A stretch of DNA of 6,088 nt from Comamonadaceae bacterium. GTDB lineage: Bacteria > Pseudomonadota > Gammaproteobacteria > Burkholderiales > Burkholderiaceae_C. This document shows positions 1-5,745 of this stretch, piece after piece (position 1 is the stretch's first letter; the number at the start of each line of letters is the position of its first letter). A program made the translations under genes and the position numbers. The DNA is taken from contig CANFZJ010000202.1 in assembly GCA_947451445.1 (NCBI GenBank), positions 1-6,088 on the forward strand. The letters are read 5' to 3'. The notes beneath the pieces were generated by a model. That model ran no database searches, was not told where the DNA came from, and worked only from the letters and a program-made list of their open reading frames with translations.

Positions 1-564
1 GTCCACGGGAATGGCGGTGTGCGAGTCGGCGGTGACGAAGCCGTGGCCGGGGAAGTGCTTGCCGCAGTTGGCCATGCCCGCCAGCAGCAGGCCGTGCATG
101 AGACTCTTGGCCAGCAAGGCGACCACGCGCGGGTCGCGGTGGAAGCTGCGGTCGCCGATCACGCTGCTTTCACCGTAATCGAGATCCAGCACCGGGGTGA
201 AGCTGAAATCTACCCCGCAGGCGCGCAGCTCGCTGGCCAGCACGTAGCCGCAGGCTGTAGCCACGGCGGTAGCCCGCATCGCGTCCTGCATCCACAGTTC
301 GCCCAGCACGCGCATGGGCGGCAGGTGGGTGAAGCCGTCGGTCTTGAAGCGCTGCACCCGGCCGCCTTCCTGGTCAACACAAATCAAAACATCCTTGCGG
401 ACCTTTTTGATGGCGCTGCACAGCGCTGTCAGCTGGGCGCGGTCTTGCCAGTTGCGGGCAAACAGGATGATGCCGCCGGTCAACGGATGCTGGATGCGCT
501 GGCGGTCCACCTTGGTCAACGTAGTGCCAGCAATGTCGATGATGAGGGGGGCGTGTTGGGACAT
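1..564 (-). CDS. nagZ: Beta-N-acetylhexosaminidase NagZ, 5' part (runs off window)
   Basis: Cytoplasmic glycoside hydrolase family 3 enzyme that removes GlcNAc from GlcNAc-anhydroMurNAc-peptides during peptidoglycan recycling. The reading frame is open from the ATG at 562-564 to the window edge and gives 188 residues. The family landmarks appear in order: HPLTGGIILFARN at about 26-38, VDQEGGRVQRF at 63-73, FTPVLDLD at 122-129, and KHFPGHGFVTADSH at 169-182, where Asp180 and His182 should form the catalytic acid/base dyad. The Asp nucleophile and the C-terminal third lie outside the window. An in-frame TGA lies just upstream of the ATG, so the start is secure, although no Shine-Dalgarno sequence precedes it. 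The gene is last in the visible cluster, 72 nt after acpS, and that spacer is filled by a repeat-like element. The NagZ assignment is firm; only the completeness of the gene is unknown. Confidence 0.96.
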   Translation of the reverse strand, partial: MSQHAPLIIDIAGTTLTKVDRQRIQHPLTGGIILFARNWQDRAQLTALCSAIKKVRKDVLICVDQEGGRVQRFKTDGFTHLPPMRVLGELWMQDAMRATAVATACGYVLASELRACGVDFSFTPVLDLDYGESSVIGDRSFHRDPRVVALLAKSLMHGLLLAGMANCGKHFPGHGFVTADSHTAIPVD

Positions 565-571
565 GGTTTTT

Positions 572-626
572 AGTCAAATAAGGCTCTAGCGCAGATAGAA
601 CTAGCGCGAGCAGCTATGAAAAATGT
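572..626. repeat. Imperfect inverted/direct repeat element in the acpS-nagZ spacer
   Basis: The spacer contains GCTCTAGCGC at 583-592 and GCGCGAGCAGC at 604-614. These can pair as an imperfect hairpin (GCT/AGC, CT/AG and GCGC/GCGC, with one bulge and one mismatch) around a loop of about 11 nt. CTAGCGC also occurs twice as a direct repeat, at 586-592 and 601-607. The flanks are AT-rich. From memory, sequences with the pattern 'atagctgct-cgcgct...gcgctagagc' are dispersed many times in Comamonadaceae genomes, so I read this as a copy of that intergenic repeat. It has no clear terminator U-tract on either strand. The outer limits are approximate. Confidence 0.6.
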
Positions 627-636
627 AGTGAAAAAG

Positions 637-1029
637 TTACGGCTTCTCAACCACCACGAAGCTGGCGGCGTAGTCGGACTCGTCCGTCACCGTCACGTGG
701 GCACTCAGCTGGCGCTGTTCAAACCAGGCTTTGAGCGCGCCGTGCAGCACGATGGTCGGCTGGCCGCTGGGCAGGTTGATGATTTCACAGGAGCGCCAAG
801 TCATCGGCATGCGAATGCCCATGCCGACGGCCTTGCTGAAGGCCTCTTTGGCGCTGAAACGGGTGGCCAGGTAGCGCACGCCGCGTTCTGGCCAGCGTTC
901 ACCGCGCTGGCGCCAGGTGGCCAATTCGGTGGGGCCGAGTACCTTTTCCGCAAACCGGTCGCCATTGCGCTCCAGCGTGGCGCGGATGCGGCGCACGTCG
1001 CAGATGTCGGTGCCGATGCCGTAGATCAT
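637..1029 (-). CDS. acpS: Holo-[acyl-carrier-protein] synthase AcpS
   Basis: Transfers the 4'-phosphopantetheine arm from CoA to a serine of apo-ACP, which activates the carrier for fatty acid synthesis. It acts as a cytoplasmic homotrimer and needs magnesium. The 130 residues begin MIYGIGTDICDVRRI, where Asp8 matches the metal-binding Asp of the family. The second signature, RFSAKEAFSKAVGMGI (57-72), carries metal-binding Glu62. The C-terminal HVTVTDESDYAASFVVVE strand is typical. Length is close to the usual 120-130. I chose the ATG at 1027-1029 because the family begins here. The frame stays open 21 codons further upstream, but those codons translate a GC-rich palindromic repeat (ALPPEGA...), which is not AcpS sequence. 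The start has only a weak G-rich stretch 10-14 nt upstream. The gene lies 87 nt downstream of pdxJ, the same order as in the E. coli lep-rnc-era-recO-pdxJ-acpS region. Confidence 0.96.
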   Translation of the reverse strand: MIYGIGTDICDVRRIRATLERNGDRFAEKVLGPTELATWRQRGERWPERGVRYLATRFSAKEAFSKAVGMGIRMPMTWRSCEIINLPSGQPTIVLHGALKAWFEQRQLSAHVTVTDESDYAASFVVVEKP

Positions 1030-1030
1030 G

Positions 1031-1098
1031 GAAGTGCCCGCCCGGCCGCCCGAAGGACACTTTGCAGCCCCCTCGGGGGGCAGCGCGTACACGAAGTG
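1031..1098. repeat. GC-rich palindromic repeat-like element, pdxJ-acpS spacer
   Basis: The 87-nt spacer holds a perfect 6-bp stem with a 3-nt loop, gccccc-tcg-gggggc, at 1067-1081. Beside it is a second G/C-rich block at about 1037-1054 (cccggccgcccgaagga region). The short direct repeat GAAGTG lies near both ends (1031-1036 and 1093-1098). From memory, paired blocks of this kind ('gccccccgagggggc' followed by 'ccttcgggcggcc') recur between genes in Comamonadaceae, and their fortuitous translation ALPPEGA is common in over-extended ORFs from that family. It is not a Rho-independent terminator because no T-run follows the stem on either strand. It forms the immediate leader of acpS. Confidence 0.6.
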
Positions 1099-1116
1099 AC
1101 AAGCGTGGGGGCCATA

Positions 1117-1881
1117 TCAGGCAGCCTGAATGCAGCGCAGATAGTCTTGCACCGTAGCGGCGTAGCCCAGCTCCAGCGCGTCGGCCACCAGGGCGTGGCC
1201 GATAGACACCTCTTGCACGCCGGGGCAGGCGCGCAGAAAGGCGGTGAGGTTGTCACGGCTCAGGTCATGGCCCGCGTTGACTCCTAAATTAATAGCTACT
1301 GCCGCCCGTGTGGTCTGCGCAAACTGCTCTAAAACCTGTTGAAACTGGGGCTGGCCCACACCGCGTAAATGGGCGCTGGCGTAGCTTTCGGTATACAGCT
1401 CCACCCGGTCTGCGCCCACGGCTTTGGCCAGGGCCATCGCCTCGGGCACCGGGTCCATGAACAGACTGACGCGCACGCCCAGGCTTTGGGCTTCGGCGAT
1501 CAGCGGGCGCAGCCGCTCACCGTCTTGTGCCAGGTTCCAGCCGTGGTCGCTGGTGAACTGGTCTTCGCCGTCGGGCACAAAGGTGCACTGGTCAGGGCGG
1601 TATTGCCGCACAAAGTCCATCAAGTTCTGGAACGGGTTGCCTTCGATGTTGAATTCACGGCCTGGCCATTGCTGCATTAACGCGGACAGCTCTTGCACGT
1701 CCTCAGCGCGGATGTGGCGCGCGTCGGGCCGGGGGTGGACGGTGATGCCTTGCGCACCCGCTTCAAGGCACAGGGTGGCGGCGCGGGCCACGCTGGGGAT
1801 ACCCAGGTGCCGGGTGTTGCGCACCAGGGCGACCTTGTTGACGTTGACGGACAGCGCCGTCTTGCAGGGGGAATGCGTCAT
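1117..1881 (-). CDS. pdxJ: Pyridoxine 5'-phosphate synthase PdxJ, divergent type
   Basis: Condenses 1-deoxyxylulose 5-phosphate with 3-amino-1-hydroxyacetone 1-phosphate to pyridoxine 5'-phosphate, the last step of the DXP-dependent vitamin B6 pathway. It is a cytoplasmic TIM-barrel enzyme. The 254 residues contain GITVHPRPDARHI at 45-57 (His49, Arg51, His56), FNIEGNP at 77-83 (Glu80), VELYTESYA at 160-168, LGVNAGHDL at 199-207 (His205) and VSIGHAL at 225-231 for phosphate binding. The N-terminal strand reads SVNVNKVALVRNTR, not the GVNIDHIATLRNAR of the E. coli-type enzyme. This and EFNIEGNP recall, from memory, the Bacteroidetes-like PdxJ branch. The ATG at 1879-1881 overlaps the recO stop as ATGA and fits the family N-terminus. 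The frame extends upstream to 2052, but that part is only an out-of-frame reading of recO. Residues 194-200 use an AT-rich codon run unlike the rest of the gene. Confidence 0.95.
   Translation of the reverse strand: MTHSPCKTALSVNVNKVALVRNTRHLGIPSVARAATLCLEAGAQGITVHPRPDARHIRAEDVQELSALMQQWPGREFNIEGNPFQNLMDFVRQYRPDQCTFVPDGEDQFTSDHGWNLAQDGERLRPLIAEAQSLGVRVSLFMDPVPEAMALAKAVGADRVELYTESYASAHLRGVGQPQFQQVLEQFAQTTRAAVAINLGVNAGHDLSRDNLTAFLRACPGVQEVSIGHALVADALELGYAATVQDYLRCIQAA
1281..1300. repeat. AT-rich repeat-like tract inside pdxJ
   Basis: On the minus strand this tract reads agtagctattaatttaggag and encodes residues 194-200 through seven consecutive A/T-ending codons (GCA GTA GCT ATT AAT TTA GGA), in a gene that mostly uses G/C-ending codons. 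Its AGTAGCTATTAATTT core resembles the 'agctat' end of the element in the acpS-nagZ spacer. From memory, it also resembles dispersed 'tagct-attaattta' sequences of Comamonadaceae. The reading frame is kept. The call as a repeat remnant is an inference; the unusual composition is directly visible. Confidence 0.4.
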
Positions 1882-2627
1882 AGGGATTGGATGTCCATCA
1901 TGAGTTGGCGGGTGTGCAAAGTGGCCATGCCGCAATGGTAGTGCAGCACGGCGCGCAGCTGGGGTTTCAAGCCGCTCTGGAGCTCGGCGCAAGCGCGCAA
2001 GATGGCGGTGAAGGGTGCACCAGGGTGCAGGGATTGCTGCAGCGACAGCCACTGCGCGCCGCTGAGGCTGGCGCGGTCATCCGCCTGGCTTTGGCGCAGG
2101 CCGCCTTCGGCGACCAGGCTGTAACGGCCTGCAGGGTGCAGCGGCTCCAGGGTCAGGGTTTGCACGTCCAACAGCGGAAGTAGGCCAATTTCGCGCAGCA
2201 GCAGCAGCTCGAAGGCCCGCAGCGCGGGTTGCAGTGCCTCGCCATGCTCGGAGGCCAGCACCTGCACCGCGATGGCGTAGGCATCGAACAACGCAGCATG
2301 CGGGTCGTCGCGCGCCAGCAGGCGCATCAGCAGCTCATTCAGGTAGTAGCCTGACAGCAACGCGTCGCCGGTGGGCATGACGTGGCCGCCCACCCATTCC
2401 GCACCCTTGAGGTTACGGATTTCGGCATCGCCGCCAAACGACAACCGCAAGGGCTGCAACGGTAGCAGGATGGGGCGGAAGTTGGAGGTGGGCTTCTTCA
2501 CCCCCTTGGCCACAATCGCCATGCGGCCGTGGTGGCGGGTGAAGACCTCCAGGATCAGGCTGGACTCGCTCCAGTCGTAGCGGTGGAGTACGTAAGCGGG
2601 CTCTTCGTGAAAACGTTTGGTAGCCAT
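1878..2627 (-). CDS. recO: DNA repair protein RecO
   Basis: Recombination mediator of the RecFOR pathway. It binds SSB and single-stranded DNA, anneals complementary strands and, with RecR, helps load RecA at gaps. The 249 residues match the usual 240-250. The N-terminal OB-fold region contains AYVLHRYDWSESSLILEVFTR (11-31) and GRMAIVAKGVKKP (34-46). The helical domain carries the family motif SGYYLNELLMRLL (92-104) and LRAFELLLLREIGLLP (136-151). Like E. coli RecO, it shows no four-cysteine zinc motif; only Cys213 and Cys232 are present. The ATG at 2625-2627 is the first in-frame start and fits the family, but no Shine-Dalgarno sequence precedes it. The start sits 58 nt after the era stop. 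The last codons overlap the pdxJ start as ATGA, which suggests coupling of pdxJ translation to recO. Confidence 0.95.
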   Translation of the reverse strand: MATKRFHEEPAYVLHRYDWSESSLILEVFTRHHGRMAIVAKGVKKPTSNFRPILLPLQPLRLSFGGDAEIRNLKGAEWVGGHVMPTGDALLSGYYLNELLMRLLARDDPHAALFDAYAIAVQVLASEHGEALQPALRAFELLLLREIGLLPLLDVQTLTLEPLHPAGRYSLVAEGGLRQSQADDRASLSGAQWLSLQQSLHPGAPFTAILRACAELQSGLKPQLRAVLHYHCGMATLHTRQLMMDIQSL

Positions 2628-2685
2628 GGTCAGACAAAATGCACGCCCAGACCGGGCTCATCGCCAGCCTGGAGGTGTGCCTGGA

Positions 2686-3708
2686 TCAGCTTCCGTAACC
2701 AAAACTACGCACGCGGGCTTCGTCGTCGGCCCAGCCGGAACGAACCTTGACCCAGACTTCAATGAACACCTTGGCGTCCATCAGCTTTTCGAGCTCGACG
2801 CGGGTTTCCATGCCGATGCGCTTGATGCGCTCGCCCTTGTCGCCAATCACCATAGCTTTGTGGCCGTCGCGTTCGACCACGATGGTGGCGGCAATTTTCA
2901 GCAGGCGCTTCTGGCCTTTGCGGGCGGGCGGCTCTTCTTCGAACTTGTCGATGATGACGGTGGAGGTGTAGGGCAGCTCGTCGCCGGTGAGGCGGAACAG
3001 CTTTTCACGCACGGTCTCGGCGGCCTGGAACTTCTCGCTGCGGTCGGTAAGCTCGTCTTCGGCATACCACCAAGCCTGCTCGGGCAGGTATTTGGCGCAG
3101 ATGGCGAACAGGCGCTCCACATCTTTGGCATTTTTGGCCGACATGGGGACGAATTCGGCGAACTTATGGCGCTCTTGCATGGTTTGCAGCCAGGGGGCGA
3201 TTTCGGCCCGGCGGTGCACGTTGTCCAGCTTGTTGGCAATCAGCAGTACCGGGATGTCTTGCTTCAACAGCGACAGCACCTTGGCGTCGGCCAGGGTAAA
3301 ACTACCGGCCTCGACCACGAACAGCACCAGGTCCACGTCGCCCACCGCGCCCAGCACGGTCTTGTTGAGCGAGCGGTTCAGCGCGTTGTTGTGGTGGGTC
3401 TGGAAGCCGGGGGTATCGACAAACACAAACTGGGTGTTGTCGCGGGTGCGGATGCCGGTGATGCGGTGGCGCGTGGTCTGGGCCTTGCGCGAGGTGATGC
3501 TGATCTTTTGGCCCACCACAGCGTTGAGCAAGGTGGACTTGCCAACGTTAGGTTTGCCGACGATGGCGACCAAGCCACAGCGCTGGCCCGAGATGTCGGC
3601 GTCAGCGCCAGGGGCAGACTTTTTCAGGTCGGCCAGCATGCCCTCCAGGGACGACAGGGCGTCGTCTTCAGAGGCGTCGGAGGGTTCAGTGTTCTGGATG
3701 GCGGTCAT
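2686..3708 (-). CDS. era: GTPase Era with N-terminal extension
   Basis: Essential GTPase that binds the 3' end of 16S rRNA and acts in maturation of the 30S subunit. The 340 residues start with a hydrophilic, acid-rich extension (about 1-42) absent from the roughly 300-residue E. coli protein. The G domain follows: G1 GKPNVGKSTL (51-60), a switch I region containing TSRKAQTTRHRITGI (72-86), G3 DTPGF (98-102), G4 NKLD (159-162) and G5 SAK (190-192). The C-terminal KH domain contains GDKGERIKRIG (289-299), where the family has GKGGxxIKxIG, and ends in FIEVWVKVRSGWADDEARVR and FGY. The ATG at 3706-3708 overlaps the rnc TGA as ATGA, so translation is probably coupled to rnc. No clear Shine-Dalgarno sequence is seen. 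Both GTPase and RNA-binding motifs are intact. Confidence 0.98.
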   Translation of the reverse strand: MTAIQNTEPSDASEDDALSSLEGMLADLKKSAPGADADISGQRCGLVAIVGKPNVGKSTLLNAVVGQKISITSRKAQTTRHRITGIRTRDNTQFVFVDTPGFQTHHNNALNRSLNKTVLGAVGDVDLVLFVVEAGSFTLADAKVLSLLKQDIPVLLIANKLDNVHRRAEIAPWLQTMQERHKFAEFVPMSAKNAKDVERLFAICAKYLPEQAWWYAEDELTDRSEKFQAAETVREKLFRLTGDELPYTSTVIIDKFEEEPPARKGQKRLLKIAATIVVERDGHKAMVIGDKGERIKRIGMETRVELEKLMDAKVFIEVWVKVRSGWADDEARVRSFGYGS

Positions 3709-4406
3709 TTAGGGGCTTTCACGGTGACGGCTTTTGAATTCAATTTCACCAGCATGGCAGCAGCCGCCGCCTGTTCGCCAGCACGGCGTGAGCCGCCAAT
3801 GCCGCGCTCGGCCTGGCCGAGTTCAGCAATTGCACATTCCACGTCGAAGGTCTGCCGATGGGCAGCCCCCAGCGTACTGACCACGCGGTAAGCGGGTACT
3901 TTCATTTTGCGGCCCTGCAGCCACTCCTGCAACTCGGTTTTAGGGTCTTTGCCAATGGCCTGCATCTGCGGGTTGATTTCCACCGCATCAAACAGACGGC
4001 GCACCAGCGCTTCCGCCGCCGGGTAACCCGCGTCCAGATAGACGGCGCCAATCACGGCTTCCACGGCGTCGGCCAGAATAGACGGGCGCTTTTGGCCGCC
4101 AGAGCGTGCTTCGCCCTCACCCAGACGTAAAACGCTGGGTAAATCCAGGGTGATGGCCAGCTGGTGCAGGGTGTCTTGCTTGACCATGTTGGCACGCACG
4201 CGGGACAAATCGCCCTCGGGTAAATCGCGCAATCGGGTGTAGAGCAAGCCCGCCACCGCCAGGTTCAACACCGAATCGCCCAAAAACTCCAGGCGTTCAT
4301 TGTGGTCGGCAGAGAAGCTGCGGTGGGTGGTTGCCCGGACCAACAGCTTGCCATCGGCAAACACATGCTGCAGGCGTTGCTGCAGCGCTAATAGACCGTC
4401 ATTCAC
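3705..4406 (-). CDS. rnc: Ribonuclease III
   Basis: Dimeric, magnesium-dependent endonuclease that cleaves double-stranded RNA and processes the rRNA precursor and various mRNAs. The 233 residues match the family length. The endonuclease domain (about 5-145) contains the signature NERLEFLGDS (36-45), with catalytic Glu40 and Asp44. The other two metal ligands are Asp113 and Glu116 in ILADAVEAVIG (110-120). The dsRNA-binding domain spans about 153-222, from DPKTELQEWLQGR to the SRRAGEQAAAAAML helix. In that helix the 'SRRKAEQ' of E. coli is SRRAGEQ, so one lysine is missing and a glycine is introduced. The start is GTG (4404-4406), directly abutting the TAA of the upstream DUF4845 gene (TAAGTG), and the N-terminus fits the family. 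The 3' end overlaps era by four bases. Confidence 0.98.
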   Translation of the reverse strand: MNDGLLALQQRLQHVFADGKLLVRATTHRSFSADHNERLEFLGDSVLNLAVAGLLYTRLRDLPEGDLSRVRANMVKQDTLHQLAITLDLPSVLRLGEGEARSGGQKRPSILADAVEAVIGAVYLDAGYPAAEALVRRLFDAVEINPQMQAIGKDPKTELQEWLQGRKMKVPAYRVVSTLGAAHRQTFDVECAIAELGQAERGIGGSRRAGEQAAAAAMLVKLNSKAVTVKAPK

Positions 4407-4760
4407 TTATTTGCTGGTCCCGGTGTACTTGATGAGCAGATAGGCGGGGCCGACCAAAGAGATTTCTTTGTTGTAGGCGACGGAGACCACCACTTTGTCA
4501 CCGTTCTTGGTCACTTCCAGGTCTTTGCCCGACACCGAACTGATGTCGTCGATAGAGCTGGCCTTGTCGAAAATGGAGCGCACTTCGGGCACGGTACTAC
4601 CGACTGAGGCTTTGTTCAGGGCCTTCAAAATCGCCTGATGTTCAATCACGGTGGGCACCAGCTTGGCCCCCACGACAAACACCGAAACGATCAATGCCAC
4701 AAACAGCACCAGGCCGATGAAAGACAGGCCGCGTTGTTGGGATGGGAGGGGGTGTTGCAT
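4407..4760 (-). CDS. DUF4845 small single-pass membrane protein
   Basis: I recognise this as the DUF4845-type protein found between lepB and rnc in many beta- and gammaproteobacteria; its function is not known to me. The 117 residues have a short basic N-terminus (PSQQRG, 6-11), one hydrophobic segment at about 12-31 (LSFIGLVLFVALIVSVFVVG) and a soluble domain of about 85 residues. That domain includes the heptad-like IEHQAILKALNKA, then SIDDISSVSGKDLEV and a C-terminal YLLIKYTG. The soluble part probably faces the periplasm. The QRGLSFIG start recalls a type IV pilin leader but lacks the usual Glu5. I chose the ATG at 4758-4760 because CAGGA lies 8 nt upstream; an in-frame TTG at 4796 would overlap lepB and has less support. 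The gene lies 19 nt after lepB and abuts rnc. Confidence 0.85.
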   Translation of the reverse strand: MQHPLPSQQRGLSFIGLVLFVALIVSVFVVGAKLVPTVIEHQAILKALNKASVGSTVPEVRSIFDKASSIDDISSVSGKDLEVTKNGDKVVVSVAYNKEISLVGPAYLLIKYTGTSK

Positions 4761-4768
4761 GCAATAAA

Positions 4769-4773
4769 TCCTG
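4769..4773 (-). promoter_or_regulatory. Ribosome binding site of the DUF4845 gene
   Basis: CAGGA on the minus strand lies 8 nt before the ATG at 4760. It sits in the 19-nt gap after the lepB stop and decides between this start and the upstream TTG at 4796. Confidence 0.65.
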
Positions 4774-4779
4774 TCAGGG

Positions 4780-5745
4780 CTAATGGAACGCGCCAATGCG
4801 CTTGAGGCTGCCGAAGTTCATCCAGACAAAGAAGGCCTTACCGACAATGTTTTTGTCGGGCACAAAGCCCCAATAGCGCGAATCCAGCGAGTTGTCGCGG
4901 TTGTCGCCCATCATGAAGTACTGGCCTTCTGGCACCTTGCAGACCACGCCTTCGACGCTGTACTGGCAGTTTTGCCGAAACGCAAAATCGTCCGCGCCTT
5001 GCACAAAGGCGGGGCGGCTGTCGTCATTCAGCAAACGGTGCGGTTGGTCACCCAATTTTTCCTCAAACTGCTTGAAATACCGCATCTGGTCTTCGTCGAA
5101 GAAGTCAGGCACTTCCTTGGTGTCCAGCACCTTACCGTTGATGGTCAGGCGCTTGTTGAGGTAGGCCACCTCGTCACCAGGCACACCCACGACACGTTTG
5201 ATGTAGTCCAGGCTGGGCTTGGGGGGGTAACGGAACACCATCACGTCGCCACGCTGGGGCGGTGTGCCGTCAGTGATCTTGGTATTCAGCACGGGCAAAC
5301 GCACGCCGTAGTGGAATTTGTTGACCAAAATCAGGTCGCCCACCAGCAGCGTGGGGATCATCGAGCCGGAGGGGATTTTGAAGGGTTCGAACAAAAATGA
5401 GCGCAGCAAAAACACGGCGATGATCACCGGGAACAGGCCCGCGGTCCAGTCCAGCCACCAGGGTTGCATCAGCAACTTGGCTTTTGCATCCGGCACGGGC
5501 TGGTCCACCTGGGTAATGCCCATTTTGTGGAGTTCGGCCAGCCGCTGGGCGGAGGCTTCTTCCAGCGCCACGACCGCCTGTTTGCGGCGGGGTAAAAAGT
5601 AAAACTGTTCAGCCAACCAATACAGGCCCGTGACCAAGCTGGCTAAAAACAGCAGCAGGGCAAAATTCCCTTCCAGCAGGCCCATGTACCAGGCACCGCC
5701 GTAGCCCACAAAGGCCGCCAAAATAAGTGCAGTCAGAACTTGCAT
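4780..5745 (-). CDS. lepB: Signal peptidase I
   Basis: Inner-membrane serine protease that removes signal peptides from exported preproteins by a Ser/Lys dyad. Counting from the ATG at 5743-5745, the protein has 321 residues. The catalytic serine is Ser128 in IPSGSMIPTL, and the general-base lysine is Lys183 in DYIKRVVGVPGDEV. The last conserved box, GDNRDNSLDSRYWG, spans 280-293. Cys260 and Cys269 (within 259-269) could form the disulfide of the catalytic domain. Hydrophobic segments lie at about 2-20, 28-46 and 101-119. The second aligns with the first membrane segment of E. coli LepB (ALILV...TLVTGILW), so the first is additional. The start shares one base with the lepA stop (TGATG) and has AGGTGG 7 nt upstream. 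An in-frame TTG one codon earlier is less likely. The catalytic residues are all present. Confidence 0.98.
   Translation of the reverse strand: MQVLTALILAAFVGYGGAWYMGLLEGNFALLLFLASLVTGLYWLAEQFYFLPRRKQAVVALEEASAQRLAELHKMGITQVDQPVPDAKAKLLMQPWWLDWTAGLFPVIIAVFLLRSFLFEPFKIPSGSMIPTLLVGDLILVNKFHYGVRLPVLNTKITDGTPPQRGDVMVFRYPPKPSLDYIKRVVGVPGDEVAYLNKRLTINGKVLDTKEVPDFFDEDQMRYFKQFEEKLGDQPHRLLNDDSRPAFVQGADDFAFRQNCQYSVEGVVCKVPEGQYFMMGDNRDNSLDSRYWGFVPDKNIVGKAFFVWMNFGSLKRIGAFH

Noticed and set aside
1067..1081. Rho-independent terminator after pdxJ
   Set aside because: The stem is strong, but no T-run follows on either strand, and acpS follows in the same direction.
1030..1092. A longer AcpS beginning at 1092
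   Set aside because: The added 21 residues are a translation of the GC-rich repeat, and AcpS proteins begin at MIYGIGTD.
1882..2052. A longer PdxJ beginning at 2052
   Set aside because: The extra 57 residues (rich in Arg, Ala, Pro) are recO read in another frame. PdxJ similarity begins near the ATG at 1881, which overlaps the recO stop.
2628..2685. Promoter or terminator in the 58-nt era-recO gap
   Set aside because: Only a short CCAGGC direct repeat is present; no convincing -35/-10 pair and no stem with a T-run.
2617..3891. A 424-codon plus-strand open frame antisense to era and the 3' end of rnc
   Set aside because: Its product is low-complexity (rich in G, H, A, V, Q) with no recognisable domain. 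It is the mirror of strongly supported Era and RNase III frames; GC-rich codon bias produces such long antisense frames.
4384..4397. CTATTAGCGCTGCAGC-like stretch at the rnc 5' end as another repeat copy
   Set aside because: It shares only a short TAGCGC core with the acpS-nagZ element and encodes normal RNase III N-terminal residues; chance is sufficient.
4407..4760. DUF4845 protein as a type IV pilin-like prepilin
   Set aside because: The QRGLSFIG leader looks similar, but the Glu at +5 is absent and no pilin genes are nearby; the hydrophobic segment fits a simple membrane anchor.
4783..5400. A 205-codon plus-strand open frame opposite lepB
   Set aside because: No family resemblance, and it is fully antisense to LepB with all its catalytic boxes. 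The same applies to the plus-strand frames at 19-573, 616-1287 and 2987-3712.
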